A DNA stretch of 64,000 bases from contig NZ_BOOY01000026.1 in assembly GCF_016863475.1 (NCBI RefSeq), positions 186,001-250,000 on the forward strand, given 5' to 3'. The DNA is from Spirilliplanes yamanashiensis. Lineage in GTDB: Bacteria > Actinomycetota > Actinomycetes > Mycobacteriales > Micromonosporaceae. Numbering within the stretch: the stretch's first letter is position 1; every line of letters starts with the position of its first letter. Positions 8,817 through 19,070 of this stretch are shown here, piece by piece. The position numbers and the translations under genes were made by a program. A model generated the notes under the pieces. That model searched no databases and was not told the DNA's origin. It worked only from the letters and a program-made list of their open reading frames with translations.

Positions 8817-9893
8817 TCAGCCGACGCCGTTGTCGGCGCAGAGCTTGGCGAAGTTGCCGGTGCAGAGCTCCTCGGCGGTGACGTAGCCGGCGGTCACGAC
8901 GTCGTCGACGTTGTCCCGGTAGATCGCGCGCGGCTGGAGCAGCACCGACGGCACCTCGCGGCCCGACACGGTGTCGCGCACGGTGGCGGGGGCGGGGCGC
9001 GTCTCGCCCCGGGCCAGCGCGATGGCCAGGTCGGCCGCCGCGGACGCCTCCTGCTTGATGTCCTTGTACACCGTCATGCACTGGTCGCCGGAGAGGATGT
9101 TCTGCAGGCCCTCCACGTCGGCGTCCTGGCCGGTGACCGGCACCTTGCCGTTGAGGCCCTGGCGGCGCAGCACCTGGATGACCGCGTTGGCCAGGCCGTC
9201 GTTGGCGGCGAGCACGCCGTCGATCTTGCCGCCGGTCTCGGTCATCATCTGCTCGAACATCGTGCCGGCCTGCGCGTTGACCCAGTCGGGCACCCACTGG
9301 TCGGGGCCCTTGACGTACTCACGGGTGTCGTACTTCTTCTGTAGTTCGCCGTCGTAGCCGGCCTTGAACAGCGTCGAGTTGTTGTCGGTCTCGGAGCCGT
9401 TGAGCGTGGCGACGACCGGGCGCGTCGTGCCCATGTCGGTGAGGCAGCGGATCAGGCCCTGGCCCATCAGCCGGCCGACGCCGACGTTGTCGAAGCTGAC
9501 GTAGTACTGCGCGCCGCCGTCGAGGGTGAGCCGGTCGTAGTCGATGGTGGCGACGCCCTTGGCGCGGGCGTTGCGCAGCACGGCCCGGCCGGTGCCCGAG
9601 TCGAGGTTCACGATCATCAGCACCGTGGCGCCGTTGGTGATCATCTGGTCGGCGATCGTCTGGAACTGGCTCTTGTCGCCCTGGGCGTTCTGGATGTCGG
9701 ACTGCACCCCGGCGGCGTCGAACGCCTCCTTGAGGAACTTGCGGTCCGCCTGCTCCCACCGGTTCGAGGTGGCGCTGTCCGGCAGGATGACGCCGATCTT
9801 GGGTGTCCGCTCGCCGCCCGCGCCGTCCGAGCACGCGGCGAGGCCGGTGGCGGCCAGCAGCGCGGCGGCCAGCGCCCGTAGCCCCTTACCCAT
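8817..9893 (-). CDS. XylF/ChvE-like sugar-binding lipoprotein (copy B)
   Basis: 358 aa lipoprotein, lipobox LAAC, with the same core motifs as copy A (TPKIGVILPD, VLMIVNLDS, YDRLTLDGG, YVSFDN, VTGQDADV). Start at 9893 is chosen for the signal peptide and the GAAGGGAC Shine-Dalgarno sequence upstream. It is the first gene of an operon with the ATPase, permease and ROK regulator, so it is the primary receptor of this transporter. A pentose such as D-xylose is the likely ligand by family; binding residues were not verified. Confidence 0.9.
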   Translation of the reverse strand: MGKGLRALAAALLAATGLAACSDGAGGERTPKIGVILPDSATSNRWEQADRKFLKEAFDAAGVQSDIQNAQGDKSQFQTIADQMITNGATVLMIVNLDSGTGRAVLRNARAKGVATIDYDRLTLDGGAQYYVSFDNVGVGRLMGQGLIRCLTDMGTTRPVVATLNGSETDNNSTLFKAGYDGELQKKYDTREYVKGPDQWVPDWVNAQAGTMFEQMMTETGGKIDGVLAANDGLANAVIQVLRRQGLNGKVPVTGQDADVEGLQNILSGDQCMTVYKDIKQEASAAADLAIALARGETRPAPATVRDTVSGREVPSVLLQPRAIYRDNVDDVVTAGYVTAEELCTGNFAKLCADNGVG

Positions 9894-9925
9894 CGCCTCG
9901 GTCCCTTCGACGGATTGCGCCCGGC

Positions 9926-9955
9926 AACGTATGGCGGGCGCCGCTTGTCGCACAA
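9926..9955 (-). promoter_or_regulatory. Promoter of the sugar transporter operon
   Basis: Minus-strand TTGTGC, 18 bp spacer, TACGTT, located about 33 bp before the start of copy B. The flanking GCCCGGC on the downstream side is also shared with the promoter at 5412-5441, so both were probably duplicated with their genes and may respond to the same ROK regulator. Confidence 0.6.
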
Positions 9956-10027
9956 GTCCGGAGATCACTTCGGCCCACAATGCGACGCTAGGTCACGTTT
10001 CGCCGTGCGCCCACCGAACCGGGAAAG

Positions 10028-10516
10028 TCACCCGCCCGCGATCGGCGCCGTGGTCGCCCCCGTCAGCCGGACGAGGTCGGCGGGCGCGAGCGAGACCTGC
10101 AGGCCGCGCCGCCCGGCGGACACGTAGACCAGCGGCCGGGCGAGCGCCGACGCGTCGACCACCGTCGGCAGGGCCTTGCGCTGGCCGAGCGGGCTGATGC
10201 CGCCGCGCACGTAGCCGGTGGCCCGCTCGGCGGCGGCCCGGTCGGCCAGCACCGCGCGCTTGCCGCCCGCCGCGGCGGCGAGGGCCTTGAGGTCCAGCTC
10301 GCCGGTGACCGGCACGACGGCGACGGTCAGCGCGCCGTCGACCTCGGTGACCAGCGTCTTGAGCAGCGCCGCCGGGTCGACGCCGAGCGCCGCCGCGACC
10401 AGGGCGCCGTAGTTCGGCAGGTCGGGGGAGACGTCGTACGGGTGCAGCGTGTGCGCCACCTGCTCCCGGGTCAGCAGGACGGTCGCCGGGGTGCCCGCAC
10501 TCTTCGCCTTCGCCAC
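10028..10516 (-). CDS. YbaK/EbsC family aminoacyl-tRNA deacylase (Cys-tRNA(Pro) type)
   Basis: 162 aa from GTG at 10516 ([19 protein letters not shown]). The fold matches YbaK/ProX trans-editing proteins: the TPA segment near the N-terminus, the LKTLV stretch, [19 protein letters not shown] and the [10 protein letters not shown] motif, whose glycine-rich loop and lysine are conserved in YbaK. It hydrolyses mischarged Cys-tRNA(Pro) in the cytoplasm. It lies 10 bp downstream of the methyltransferase gene on the same strand and may be co-transcribed with it. Confidence 0.9.
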   Translation of the reverse strand: MAKAKSAGTPATVLLTREQVAHTLHPYDVSPDLPNYGALVAAALGVDPAALLKTLVTEVDGALTVAVVPVTGELDLKALAAAAGGKRAVLADRAAAERATGYVRGGISPLGQRKALPTVVDASALARPLVYVSAGRRGLQVSLAPADLVRLTGATTAPIAGG

Positions 10517-10526
10517 GGCTCGCACG

Positions 10527-11690
10527 TTACGGGCCCACCGGGTGGCCGACCAGCACCGTCGGCGCACCGCCGACCCGGGTGAGCACCAGGCTGACCCCGT
10601 GCGGCCCGGCCAGCCGCAGGTCCCGGCGCAGCGCCGCCGGGTCGAGCGCCGAGCCGCGCTTGAGGATCTCGGCGCGGCCGACGCCGCGCTCGCGCAGCAG
10701 CGCGCGCAGCCGCTTGAGCGAGAACGGCAGCACGTCGGTGACGGCGATGCACCGCCCGAACGGCGACGGCACGTGGGTGTCCGCGTGCACGTACGCGATG
10801 GTCGGGTCGGCGAGCCGGCCGCCCACGGCGGCGGCGAACTCGGCCACCAGGTGCGACCGCACGACGGCGGGGTCCGGGTCCCAGACGTACGCCCCGACCG
10901 GCCCGGCGTCCGCGGCGGCGGTGCCGCTGCCGGTCAGCTCGGCGGCCGCCCCGCCGCGCAGCACGGTGGCCCGCCGGGGCGCGGCGGCCAGCGGCCCGCA
11001 CCAGAACGCCGCCTCGACGAGGTCGCCGTCGACGCTGACCCACTCGCCCTCGGCGCCGGGCGGCAGCAGTTCGTGGCCGATGCCGGGGGCGAGCTTGAGC
11101 ACCGTGCGCGGCACCCGGCCGGCGAGGCCCGCGACGAAGTCCCACGGCGGCGAGAACGCGGCCGGGTCGAACACCCGCCGCCCGCCGGCCACCCGGCGCG
11201 CCGGGTCGCAGAAGACGGCGTCGTGGCCGCCGACGTCCACGGTGGTGGCGTCGGCGCAGCTGACGGTGACCAGGCCGGCCAGGCCGAGCGCCTCCGCGTT
11301 GGCGGCGGCCAGGGCGGCGGTCCCGGGGTCGGCGTCCACGGCGTGCACGGCGATGCCGGCCCGGGCGGCGGCGAGCGCGTCGGCGCCGAGCCCGCAGCCC
11401 AGGTCGGCGAGGCTCGTCACACCGGCCGCGGCCAGCCGGGCGGCCCGCCGGTCGGCGACGACGCGCCGGGTGGCCTGCTCCAGCCCGGCGCGGGTGAAGA
11501 ACATGCGCGCCGCGTCCGGGCCGAACTTGCCGGCGGCCTTGCGGCGCAGCGCGACCTGGGTGAGGGCGGCGGCGGCCAGCTCGGGCGCGAAGCCCTGCTT
11601 GCGCAGCGCGGCCGCGGCGGCGAGTGGGTCGTCGCCGCCGAGGAGGGCGGCCGCCGCGAGGGCCGCGTCGCCGGAAGGAGTACGGAGCAC
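10527..11690 (-). CDS. THUMP-like class I SAM-dependent methyltransferase
   Basis: About 387 aa. An N-terminal helical region precedes a Rossmann SAM-binding domain whose motif I is [19 protein letters not shown], followed by VHAVDADP (motif II) and VFCDPARR, which fits the DPxR-type motif IV of this family. The C-terminal part ([22 protein letters not shown]) matches the THUMP-like extension. An RNA substrate is likely but not shown. GTG at 11690 is chosen because longer forms (ATG 11735 or 11807) would run through the groES CIRCE operators; the absence of a good ribosome-binding site leaves the start uncertain. It is divergent from groES. Confidence 0.8.
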   Translation of the reverse strand: MLRTPSGDAALAAAALLGGDDPLAAAAALRKQGFAPELAAAALTQVALRRKAAGKFGPDAARMFFTRAGLEQATRRVVADRRAARLAAAGVTSLADLGCGLGADALAAARAGIAVHAVDADPGTAALAAANAEALGLAGLVTVSCADATTVDVGGHDAVFCDPARRVAGGRRVFDPAAFSPPWDFVAGLAGRVPRTVLKLAPGIGHELLPPGAEGEWVSVDGDLVEAAFWCGPLAAAPRRATVLRGGAAAELTGSGTAAADAGPVGAYVWDPDPAVVRSHLVAEFAAAVGGRLADPTIAYVHADTHVPSPFGRCIAVTDVLPFSLKRLRALLRERGVGRAEILKRGSALDPAALRRDLRLAGPHGVSLVLTRVGGAPTVLVGHPVGP

Positions 11691-11698
11691 GGGCTCAT

Positions 11699-11727
11699 GC
11701 TGGCACTCTGGTTGACGGAGTGCCAGC
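11699..11727. promoter_or_regulatory. CIRCE element 1 (HrcA operator)
   Basis: Perfect 10-bp arms GCTGGCACTC and GAGTGCCAGC are separated by 9 nt, the spacing of the CIRCE consensus (TTAGCACTC-N9-GAGTGCTAA). It lies about 145 bp upstream of groES and just 9 bp from the methyltransferase start on the other strand, so HrcA could affect both. Confidence 0.9.
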
Positions 11728-11745
11728 CGCGGCATAACCTCGCGG

Positions 11746-11772
11746 TTAGCACTCTCACCCGGAGGGTGCCAG
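11746..11772. promoter_or_regulatory. CIRCE element 2 (imperfect)
   Basis: The left arm TTAGCACTC is an exact consensus match; after 9 nt the right arm GGGTGCCAG matches only partly. The first CIRCE copy is 47 bp upstream. Dual CIRCE sites before groES are common in actinomycetes. Confidence 0.75.
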
Positions 11773-11870
11773 CCCGATACCGGGTTGAACGCCAGGCGGA
11801 CCGGCACCCGCGACGACGGCCCCGCCCGGTGGCACCGGCAAAGCTACTGATACCCCAGGAGGGTATGCCC

Positions 11871-12179
11871 GTGACTACCGCGACCAAGGTTGCGATCAAG
11901 CCGCTCGAGGACCGCATCCTCGTCCAGGCGAACGAGGCCGAGACCACCACGGCCTCCGGCATCGTGATCCCGGACACCGCCAAGGAGAAGCCGCAGGAGG
12001 GCACCGTCCTCGCTGTCGGCCCGGGCCGCATCGACGACTCCGGCAACCGCATCCCGGTTGACGTGCAGGTCGGCGACACGGTCATCTACTCGAAGTACGG
12101 CGGCACCGAGGTCAAGTACGCCGGCGAGGAGTACCTGGTGCTCTCCGCCCGCGACGTCCTCGCGGTCATCGAGAAGTGA
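11871..12179 (+). CDS. groES: Co-chaperonin GroES
   Basis: 102 aa from GTG at 11871, which has AGGAGG 8 nt upstream. ATG at 11865 would add two residues, but the Shine-Dalgarno sequence would then be only 2 nt away. The sequence has the GroES features: [10 protein letters not shown] at the N-terminus, the mobile loop around [21 protein letters not shown], and the [11 protein letters not shown] and [12 protein letters not shown] ends. It forms the heptameric lid of GroEL in the cytoplasm. Heat-shock control through two CIRCE elements upstream is expected. groEL1 follows after 70 bp containing a strong hairpin. Confidence 0.97.
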   Translation: MTTATKVAIKPLEDRILVQANEAETTTASGIVIPDTAKEKPQEGTVLAVGPGRIDDSGNRIPVDVQVGDTVIYSKYGGTEVKYAGEEYLVLSARDVLAVIEK

Positions 12180-12195
12180 CCAACTGACAGTGCGC

Positions 12196-12229
12196 ACCGC
12201 CCTGGCTCGGAACCTCGGGCCAGGGCGGT
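12196..12229 (+). other. Hairpin between groES and groEL1
   Basis: A perfect 11-bp stem (ACCGCCCTGGC / GCCAGGGCGGT) with a 12-nt loop and no following T-run. It probably stabilises or attenuates the transcript between groES and groEL1 rather than ending it; the function is inferred. Confidence 0.65.
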
Positions 12230-12249
12230 CGTCCTTGAAAGGGACATAG

Positions 12250-13905
<1,656 letters not shown>

Positions 13906-13923
13906 TCCGGCACGCAGCACCGG

Positions 13924-13958
13924 AAAGGGCGTCGCGGCTCCGGCCGCGGCGCCCTTTT
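13924..13958 (+). terminator. Rho-independent terminator of groES-groEL1
   Basis: A 15-bp stem with one G-T pair (left arm 13924-13938, right arm 13943-13957) and a TCCG tetraloop. The A run before it and the TTTT after it make it functional in both directions. I found no convincing gene between it and 14164. Confidence 0.85.
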
Positions 13959-14163
13959 CACAGTCTCGCGGCCCCCGGGCCGGTCAGCTCGGGCAGGGCG
14001 ACGCGCCGGCCCCTCGACCGGGTCGCCCTTCCCGGGCGCCCAGTCCACGTCCGTCGCGGCCAGGCGCAGCCCGGCGAGCCGGCGCCGTTCGGCGGCGATG
14101 GCCGCGACGGTGTCCACGCGTCGATCCTCTCGCGTCCCGGGCGCGGGGGTGCAGGATGGTCGC

Positions 14164-15708
14164 ATGGGACGGTGGCGTGGCGCGGTGGCGGGAGTCGTGG
14201 CCGCCGGGGCCGCGCTGGGCGTGGCCGAGGTGGTCGCCGTGCCGGTCGGCCCGCGGTCCGCGCCGCTGATCGCGGTCGGCGGCGTCGTCGTCGACGCGGT
14301 GCCCGAGCCGGTCAAGGCCGCCGCCATCGCCGCCTTCGGCGTGCACGACAAGACCGCGCTGCTGGTGGGCACCCTGGTCCTGCTCGTGCTGGCGGCCGCC
14401 GGCATCGGCGTGCTCGCGCTGCGGTCGCTGCGGTACGCCCTCGCGGGTGTCGCCGGCTTCGCCGCGGCCGGGGTGGCCGCGGCGCTCACCCGGCCCGGCG
14501 CGACCGTGCTGTACGCCCTGCCCACCCTGGTCGGCGCGCTCGCGGCGGTCGGCGTCGCGGTGCTGCTCCTGCGGCCGGCGCGGGTGGCCGTCCCGGCCGG
14601 ACCCGACCCGGGTTGGGACGTCGACCTGGCGCCGCCCGCCGCGTTCGACCGGCGGCGCTTCCTCGGGCTGGCCGGGGGAGCGGTGGCGGTGGCGGCGCTG
14701 GCCGGCGCGGCCGGGCGCTGGCTCGGCTCCCAGCGCGCCGTCGAGGCGGCCCGGGCCCTGGTGCGGCTGCCCCGGCCGGCCGCGCCCGCCGCCCCGCTGC
14801 CCGCCGGGGCGCAGCTCGCCGTGCCGGGCCTGTCGTCGTTCACCACGGCCAACCGCGACTTCTACCGCATCGACACCGCGCTCGTCGTGCCGCAGGTGGA
14901 CCCCGGGGAGTGGCGGCTGCGGGTGCACGGCCGGGTGGCGAAGGAGTTCGAGCTGACGTTCGCGCAGCTGCTCGAGCGGCCGATGATCGAACGCGACATC
15001 ACGCTCGCCTGCGTGAGCAACGAGGTCGGCGGCGACCTGATCGGCACCGCCCGCTGGCTGGGCGTGCGGGTGGCCGACCTGCTCGCCGAGGCCGGTGTGG
15101 ACCCGGCCGCGGACCAGACCGTGGCGCGGGCCGTCGACGGCTGGACCTGCGGCACGCCGACGGCGGTGCTGCGCGACGGCCGCGACGCGCTGCTCGCGGT
15201 CGGCATGAACGGCGAGCCGCTGCCCGTGGAGCACGGCTTCCCGGTGCGCATGGTGGTGCCCGGCCTGTACGGCTACGTGTCGGCGTGCAAGTGGATCACC
15301 GAGCTGGAGCTGACCACGTTCGCGGCGTTCGACGCGTACTGGGTGCCGCGCGGCTGGTCGGCGCTGGGCCCGATCAAGACGCAGTCGCGGATCGACGTGC
15401 CGCGCGACGGCGCCCGGGTGCCGCCGGGGGAGGCGGTGATCGCGGGCGTCGCGTGGGCGCAGCACCGCGGCATCGACCGGGTCGAGGTGCGGGTGGACGA
15501 CGGCCCGTGGCAGGACGCGGCGCTGGCCGTGGAGCCGACGCCGGACACCTGGCGGCAGTGGTCGCTGCGGTGGACCGCCACGCCCGGCTCGCACACCGTG
15601 ACCGTGCGGGCCACCGACCGCACGGGCGCCACCCAGACCGCGGCGGAGGCCGACGTGGTGCCCGACGGCGCCACCGGGCACCACCGCATCCGCGTGGACG
15701 TGCGCTGA
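14164..15708 (+). CDS. Membrane-bound molybdopterin-dependent oxidoreductase (sulfite oxidase family)
   Basis: 514 aa. Residues about 5-140 form four or five transmembrane segments. A DRRRFLGLAGG stretch, resembling a twin-arginine signal, precedes another hydrophobic segment. The rest is an oxidoreductase molybdopterin domain (about 220-400) followed by an Mo-co dimerisation, Ig-like domain (about 410-510). Cys283 in the ITLACVSNEVGG motif is the expected molybdenum ligand. WSALGPIKTQSRID and GYVSACKWI are also typical of the YedY/SUOX group. The catalytic domain is probably outside the membrane. Substrate and electron partner are unknown. Start at ATG 14164, with AGGA about 8 nt upstream. 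Confidence 0.88.
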   Translation: MGRWRGAVAGVVAAGAALGVAEVVAVPVGPRSAPLIAVGGVVVDAVPEPVKAAAIAAFGVHDKTALLVGTLVLLVLAAAGIGVLALRSLRYALAGVAGFAAAGVAAALTRPGATVLYALPTLVGALAAVGVAVLLLRPARVAVPAGPDPGWDVDLAPPAAFDRRRFLGLAGGAVAVAALAGAAGRWLGSQRAVEAARALVRLPRPAAPAAPLPAGAQLAVPGLSSFTTANRDFYRIDTALVVPQVDPGEWRLRVHGRVAKEFELTFAQLLERPMIERDITLACVSNEVGGDLIGTARWLGVRVADLLAEAGVDPAADQTVARAVDGWTCGTPTAVLRDGRDALLAVGMNGEPLPVEHGFPVRMVVPGLYGYVSACKWITELELTTFAAFDAYWVPRGWSALGPIKTQSRIDVPRDGARVPPGEAVIAGVAWAQHRGIDRVEVRVDDGPWQDAALAVEPTPDTWRQWSLRWTATPGSHTVTVRATDRTGATQTAAEADVVPDGATGHHRIRVDVR

Positions 15709-15756
15709 GCCGCTGCTCTACTCTGCGGCGGCACACCACCACGGGGAGATCGACTG

Positions 15757-17385
15757 ATGCGCATCCGGACGTCCCTGGTCGCGGTCCTGGCCGCCGGCGC
15801 TGCGCTGACCGCCGCGCCGGCGACGAGCCCGGCGGCGCCCGCCGCGGCCGCCGCGTCCGCCGCGGCCGGCTACACCGCGATCGTCCGCGACGGCATCCCG
15901 CTGCTGCACCGGCGCGAGCCGGCGGCCGCCACGCCGAAGACCGGCGCCGGCGTGACCCGGTCCGATTTCGACGGCGACGGGCTCGACGACATCGCGGCGC
16001 TCGCCGAGGGCACGGTGATCGTCCGGTACTCGTCCGCGCCGCACCGCGACTACCTGGCCACCGAGATGCCCCGCGGCGGCTGCCTGTGCTTCGGCCGTCA
16101 GCTGGCGACCGGCGACTTCGACGGCGACCGGTACGACGACCTGGCCGTCGCCGACGTGCAGGAGCTCGACGTGCCGGCGGGCGTCGAGGACGCGGGCGGC
16201 GTGTGGGTGCTGCCCGGCGGCCCGCGGGGGCTGGAGCCCGGCCGGGTGCTGCACCTGAACCTCAGCACCCCGGGCGTGCCGGGCGCCTCGGCGCGCTACG
16301 ACGCGTTCGGCTACGCGCTGGCCACCGGTGACATCACCGGCGACGGCCGCGACGAGCTGGCCGTCGGCGTCCCGGGCAAGACGATCGGCGCGGCCCGGGA
16401 GGCCGGGGCGGTCGTCGTGCTCAAGGGCAGCCCGTCCGGCATCGTCACCGCGGGCGCGCAGTGGACCTCGCAGGACTCCGCCGGCGTGCCGGGCGCGGCC
16501 GGCGCCGGTGACCGGTTCGGGGCGGGCCTGGCCGTCGGGGCGATCGACCGGAACCGGCACGCCGAGCTGCTGGTCGGCGTGCCCGGCGAGGCGACCAGCG
16601 GCGCGATCGTCCAGTTCTGGGGCGCGGCCGGCGGCATCGCCACCACGAGGGTGACCCAGGCGACCGGCGCGGCCGCCACCGCGGCGTTCGACCGCCGCGG
16701 CACCTACCTCTGGGACCTCGGGCGCAGCCTGGCCGTCACGGACACCGACGGCGACGGCTACGGCGAGGTCGTGACCGGCCTGCCCTCGGCCCAGGCCAAC
16801 AGCCGGTTCGACGTCACCGGCGCGGTGGTCACCCTCAAGGGCAACGCCACCGGGCTGACCGTCAAGGGCCTGCGGGTCGTCTCACAGGACACCCTCGGCG
16901 TCGCGGACACCGCCGAGCAGGGCGACGGCTTCGGCACCTCGGTCGCGGCCGGCGAGGTCACCGGCGACCGCTACGGCGACATCCTGGTCGGCGTGCCGTT
17001 CGAGGACGTCGCGGGCGTCGCCGACGCCGGGGCGGTCGTGCTGCTCAAGGGCTCGAAGGACGGCGTGGTCGGGGCCGGCTCGCAGACCGTCGGCCAGAAC
17101 ACCGCCGGGGCGCCGGACGCCGCCGAGCGGGGCGACGTGTTCGGCATCGCCGTCAGCCTGCTCAACCTCAACGGCACGGGCGGGTTCGACGCGGTGGTGG
17201 GCGCGTCCGGCGAGACCCGCGACGCGGGCGGCCGGGGGCCCGGCACGGGCAGTGTGACGACGTTCGGCGCGGGGCCGCGCGGCTTCGGCACCGGCTACGT
17301 CCGGTACGGCAGCGACGTGGCGCACGAGGGGCTGCTGGTCACCGGGTACGGCGCGTATGTCAACCGCCCGCAGGCGGAGAACTGA
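15757..17385 (+). CDS. Secreted FG-GAP repeat protein (beta-propeller)
   Basis: 542 aa with an Ala-rich Sec signal peptide (about 1-35). Seven repeats carry calcium-loop-like motifs: DFDGDGLDDIA, DFDGDRYDDLA, DITGDGRDELA, AIDRNRHAELL, DTDGDGYGEVV, EVTGDRYGDIL and NLNGTGGFDAV. Each is followed by a VGxP or VVLKG strand, which suggests a seven-bladed integrin-alpha-like propeller. No catalytic domain or membrane anchor is seen, so it is probably secreted and binds calcium and perhaps a polymer or protein. GGGGAG precedes the ATG. Confidence 0.87.
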   Translation: MRIRTSLVAVLAAGAALTAAPATSPAAPAAAAASAAAGYTAIVRDGIPLLHRREPAAATPKTGAGVTRSDFDGDGLDDIAALAEGTVIVRYSSAPHRDYLATEMPRGGCLCFGRQLATGDFDGDRYDDLAVADVQELDVPAGVEDAGGVWVLPGGPRGLEPGRVLHLNLSTPGVPGASARYDAFGYALATGDITGDGRDELAVGVPGKTIGAAREAGAVVVLKGSPSGIVTAGAQWTSQDSAGVPGAAGAGDRFGAGLAVGAIDRNRHAELLVGVPGEATSGAIVQFWGAAGGIATTRVTQATGAAATAAFDRRGTYLWDLGRSLAVTDTDGDGYGEVVTGLPSAQANSRFDVTGAVVTLKGNATGLTVKGLRVVSQDTLGVADTAEQGDGFGTSVAAGEVTGDRYGDILVGVPFEDVAGVADAGAVVLLKGSKDGVVGAGSQTVGQNTAGAPDAAERGDVFGIAVSLLNLNGTGGFDAVVGASGETRDAGGRGPGTGSVTTFGAGPRGFGTGYVRYGSDVAHEGLLVTGYGAYVNRPQAEN

Positions 17386-17517
17386 TCCGCGCCCGCCGCC
17401 GCGCTCTGCCCGGGCAGCCCTGAGCTGCGCACACGCTGTCCGACATCACCCGGTCGGGCGGAATTAGTTTCGTACCCATGTGGTGGAACGAAGCGGTTGA
17501 CCCGCTCGGACGACAGG

Positions 17518-17547
17518 CGGCGCGGCCCCCCGGAGGGGACCGCGCCG
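17518..17547. terminator. Stem-loop between convergent FG-GAP and whiD genes
   Basis: An 8-bp outer stem (CGGCGCGG / CCGCGCCG) continues with C4/G4 after a bulged A. It lies between two convergent stop codons and has no strong T-run, so it is a probable bidirectional GC-type terminator. Confidence 0.5.
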
Positions 17548-17575
17548 GAAGCTGTGTGGTGCCGCGACGGGAGCG

Positions 17576-17962
17576 TCAGGCGGCCGGGCGCCGCTGCGCC
17601 GGCACCGCCGACTTGTGCGGGCGGCCCAGGCGGGCCTCCAGCCGTTCCAGGTCGACGCGCCCGTGACGGCGGTCCGCGAGATCCTCCCAGCCGACGGCGA
17701 GCAGTCGCAGCCGTTCGGCCTCACTGAAGCCGCCCCACACGCCGTACGGCTCCTTGACGCTGAGCGCGTGGGCGGCGCACTGGGCGCGGACCGGGCACGC
17801 GCCGCAGACGGACTTGGCCTTGGCCTCGCGGCGGTTGCGGGACGACCCGCGCTCGCCGTCCGGGTGGAAGAACTGAGCGCTGTCGCGGCCCCGGCAAGAT
17901 CCGAGCCGCTGCCAGTCCCACAGGTCGGAGATGGGACCCGGCAGTCTGCGAACGTTGGACAT
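17576..17962 (-). CDS. whiD: WhiB family iron-sulfur regulator, WhiD/WhiB3-like
   Basis: 128 aa from ATG 17962 with a perfect AGGAGGG upstream. Four cysteines (23, 53, 56, 62) match the [4Fe-4S] cluster set, with CxxC and Cx5C spacing, and GVWGG gives the WhiB turn. The N-terminal WDWQRLGSCRGRDSAQFFHPDGERG and HALSVKEPYGVWGG segments match the WhiD/WhiB3 subgroup best. The protein would bind sigma-factor region 4 and control late sporulation or redox genes. It is divergent from the BldM-like gene, exactly as whiD and bldM are adjacent in Streptomyces (from memory). The C-terminal 40 residues after the turn are longer and less typical. Confidence 0.88.
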   Translation of the reverse strand: MSNVRRLPGPISDLWDWQRLGSCRGRDSAQFFHPDGERGSSRNRREAKAKSVCGACPVRAQCAAHALSVKEPYGVWGGFSEAERLRLLAVGWEDLADRRHGRVDLERLEARLGRPHKSAVPAQRRPAA

Positions 17963-18060
17963 CGCAACCCTCCTTCCGCGCGCAACCGCGGAGACTCGTA
18001 CGCGAGGAGCCGGACGCCGATGAGGGTTGATGCCCTGCCCGTTCCGACCTGCCGCCCCTC

Positions 18061-18072
18061 TACCCATGGGTA
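18061..18072. promoter_or_regulatory. Perfect 12-bp palindrome TACCCATGGGTA between whiD and bldM
   Basis: The palindrome lies near the middle of the 258-bp divergent spacer (17963-18220), a good position for an operator of a developmental regulator. I cannot assign a factor. An AT-richer stretch around 18145-18175 may hold the bldM promoter. Confidence 0.4.
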
Positions 18073-18220
18073 CGGGGCCTCACACCACCCGCATCGATCT
18101 GTTGTCGATGGCTCACGCACCGAGTCGTCGATGCGTCCCGATGTTTCCCGTTTTTTCCATCTAAAGCGCGTAATGCCGACGGCACCGCGTGGTCTCCTCT
18201 GAGAGAGAAGGAGGATCACT

Positions 18221-19027
18221 GTGCGTACCGTCCTCGTTTGCGTCCGGACGCCCCTCGCCGCCCAGACCGTCGCCTCCACGGCGGCCCGTCTCGGGATGAC
18301 CGGCGTCGTCCGTACCGCGGTCAGTGAACCCGAAGCCATGATCCGCCTTGCCGAGCGGCCGGCCGAGGTCGTGCTCGCCGACACCGCCCTGACCAGGCCC
18401 GACAGCGTCGGCTTCACCCGCCGGGTGCTGGCCCGCTCGCCCGGGGCGCAGGTCGTGCTGTTCGGCGCCGAAGACCCGCGCGTCGCCGCCGCCACGATCG
18501 CCGCCGGCGCCCGCGGCGTCATCCGCGGCGTCGAGCACGACCTCGTCAGCGTCGTCGCCAAGGCGCTGCTGCTGCTCCTGCTGCCGGCCCGGCCGTCGCA
18601 GCTGCCGGCCAACGCCCAGCCCGCCGCCGTGGCCGGGGCCATGCCCCGCAACGGCGTCAACGGCGCCCGGCACGGCATCGGCCGCGAGCACGGCATGGCC
18701 GTCAACCAGGCCGGCCTGCCCGGCGTGCTCGGCTCCCCGATGGTGCCGTCGCAGCGCGGCGACGCCGTCGGCGTCGACGTGGCCGACCCCGCCCGCCGCG
18801 ACGACGAGGCGCCCGCCCCCGCCGGGCGGCGGCTCGCCCTCACCGAGCGGGAGCTGCAGGTGCTGCGCGGGATGGCCGACGGCAAGAGCAACGCCGAGAT
18901 CGGGCGGGAGCTGTTCGTGTCGGAGGACACGGTCAAGACCCACGCCCGGCGGCTGTTCCGCAAGCTCGGCGCCCGCGACCGGGCGCACGCCGTGGCCGCC
19001 GGGTTCCGCGCCGGCCTCGTCGCCTAG
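18221..19027 (+). CDS. bldM: BldM-like atypical response regulator (LuxR/NarL type)
   Basis: 268 aa from GTG 18221 with a perfect AAGGAGG upstream. The N-terminal receiver-like domain (about 1-118) has Asp54 at the phospho-acceptor position but no acidic pair near the N-terminus (MRTVLVCVRT), so phosphorylation is unlikely, as proposed for BldM. The C-terminal LuxR helix-turn-helix (about 205-265) contains LTERELQVLRGMADGKSNAEIGREL, written here in two overlapping family motifs. A 75-residue Ala/Gly-rich linker makes it longer than Streptomyces BldM (about 203 aa). Location beside whiD and upstream of guaB supports the BldM assignment. Role: developmental regulator. Confidence 0.85.
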   Translation: MRTVLVCVRTPLAAQTVASTAARLGMTGVVRTAVSEPEAMIRLAERPAEVVLADTALTRPDSVGFTRRVLARSPGAQVVLFGAEDPRVAAATIAAGARGVIRGVEHDLVSVVAKALLLLLLPARPSQLPANAQPAAVAGAMPRNGVNGARHGIGREHGMAVNQAGLPGVLGSPMVPSQRGDAVGVDVADPARRDDEAPAPAGRRLALTERELQVLRGMADGKSNAEIGRELFVSEDTVKTHARRLFRKLGARDRAHAVAAGFRAGLVA

Positions 19028-19070
19028 ACCGCCTGACCGGTGTGCCGGGCGGTCCGCCGCCCGGCACCCC

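Noticed and set aside
13984..14119. Small minus-strand frame beginning VDTVAAIAAERRRLAGL
   Set aside because: The first 20 residues look like the N-terminus of a maleylpyruvate isomerase-like protein, but the frame then becomes low-complexity and lacks a ribosome-binding site. It could be a degraded remnant; too weak to annotate.
18150..18185. Possible WhiG-type promoter (TAAA ... GCCGAC) before bldM
   Set aside because: The spacing between the two parts is about 9 bp, not the 15-16 bp required.
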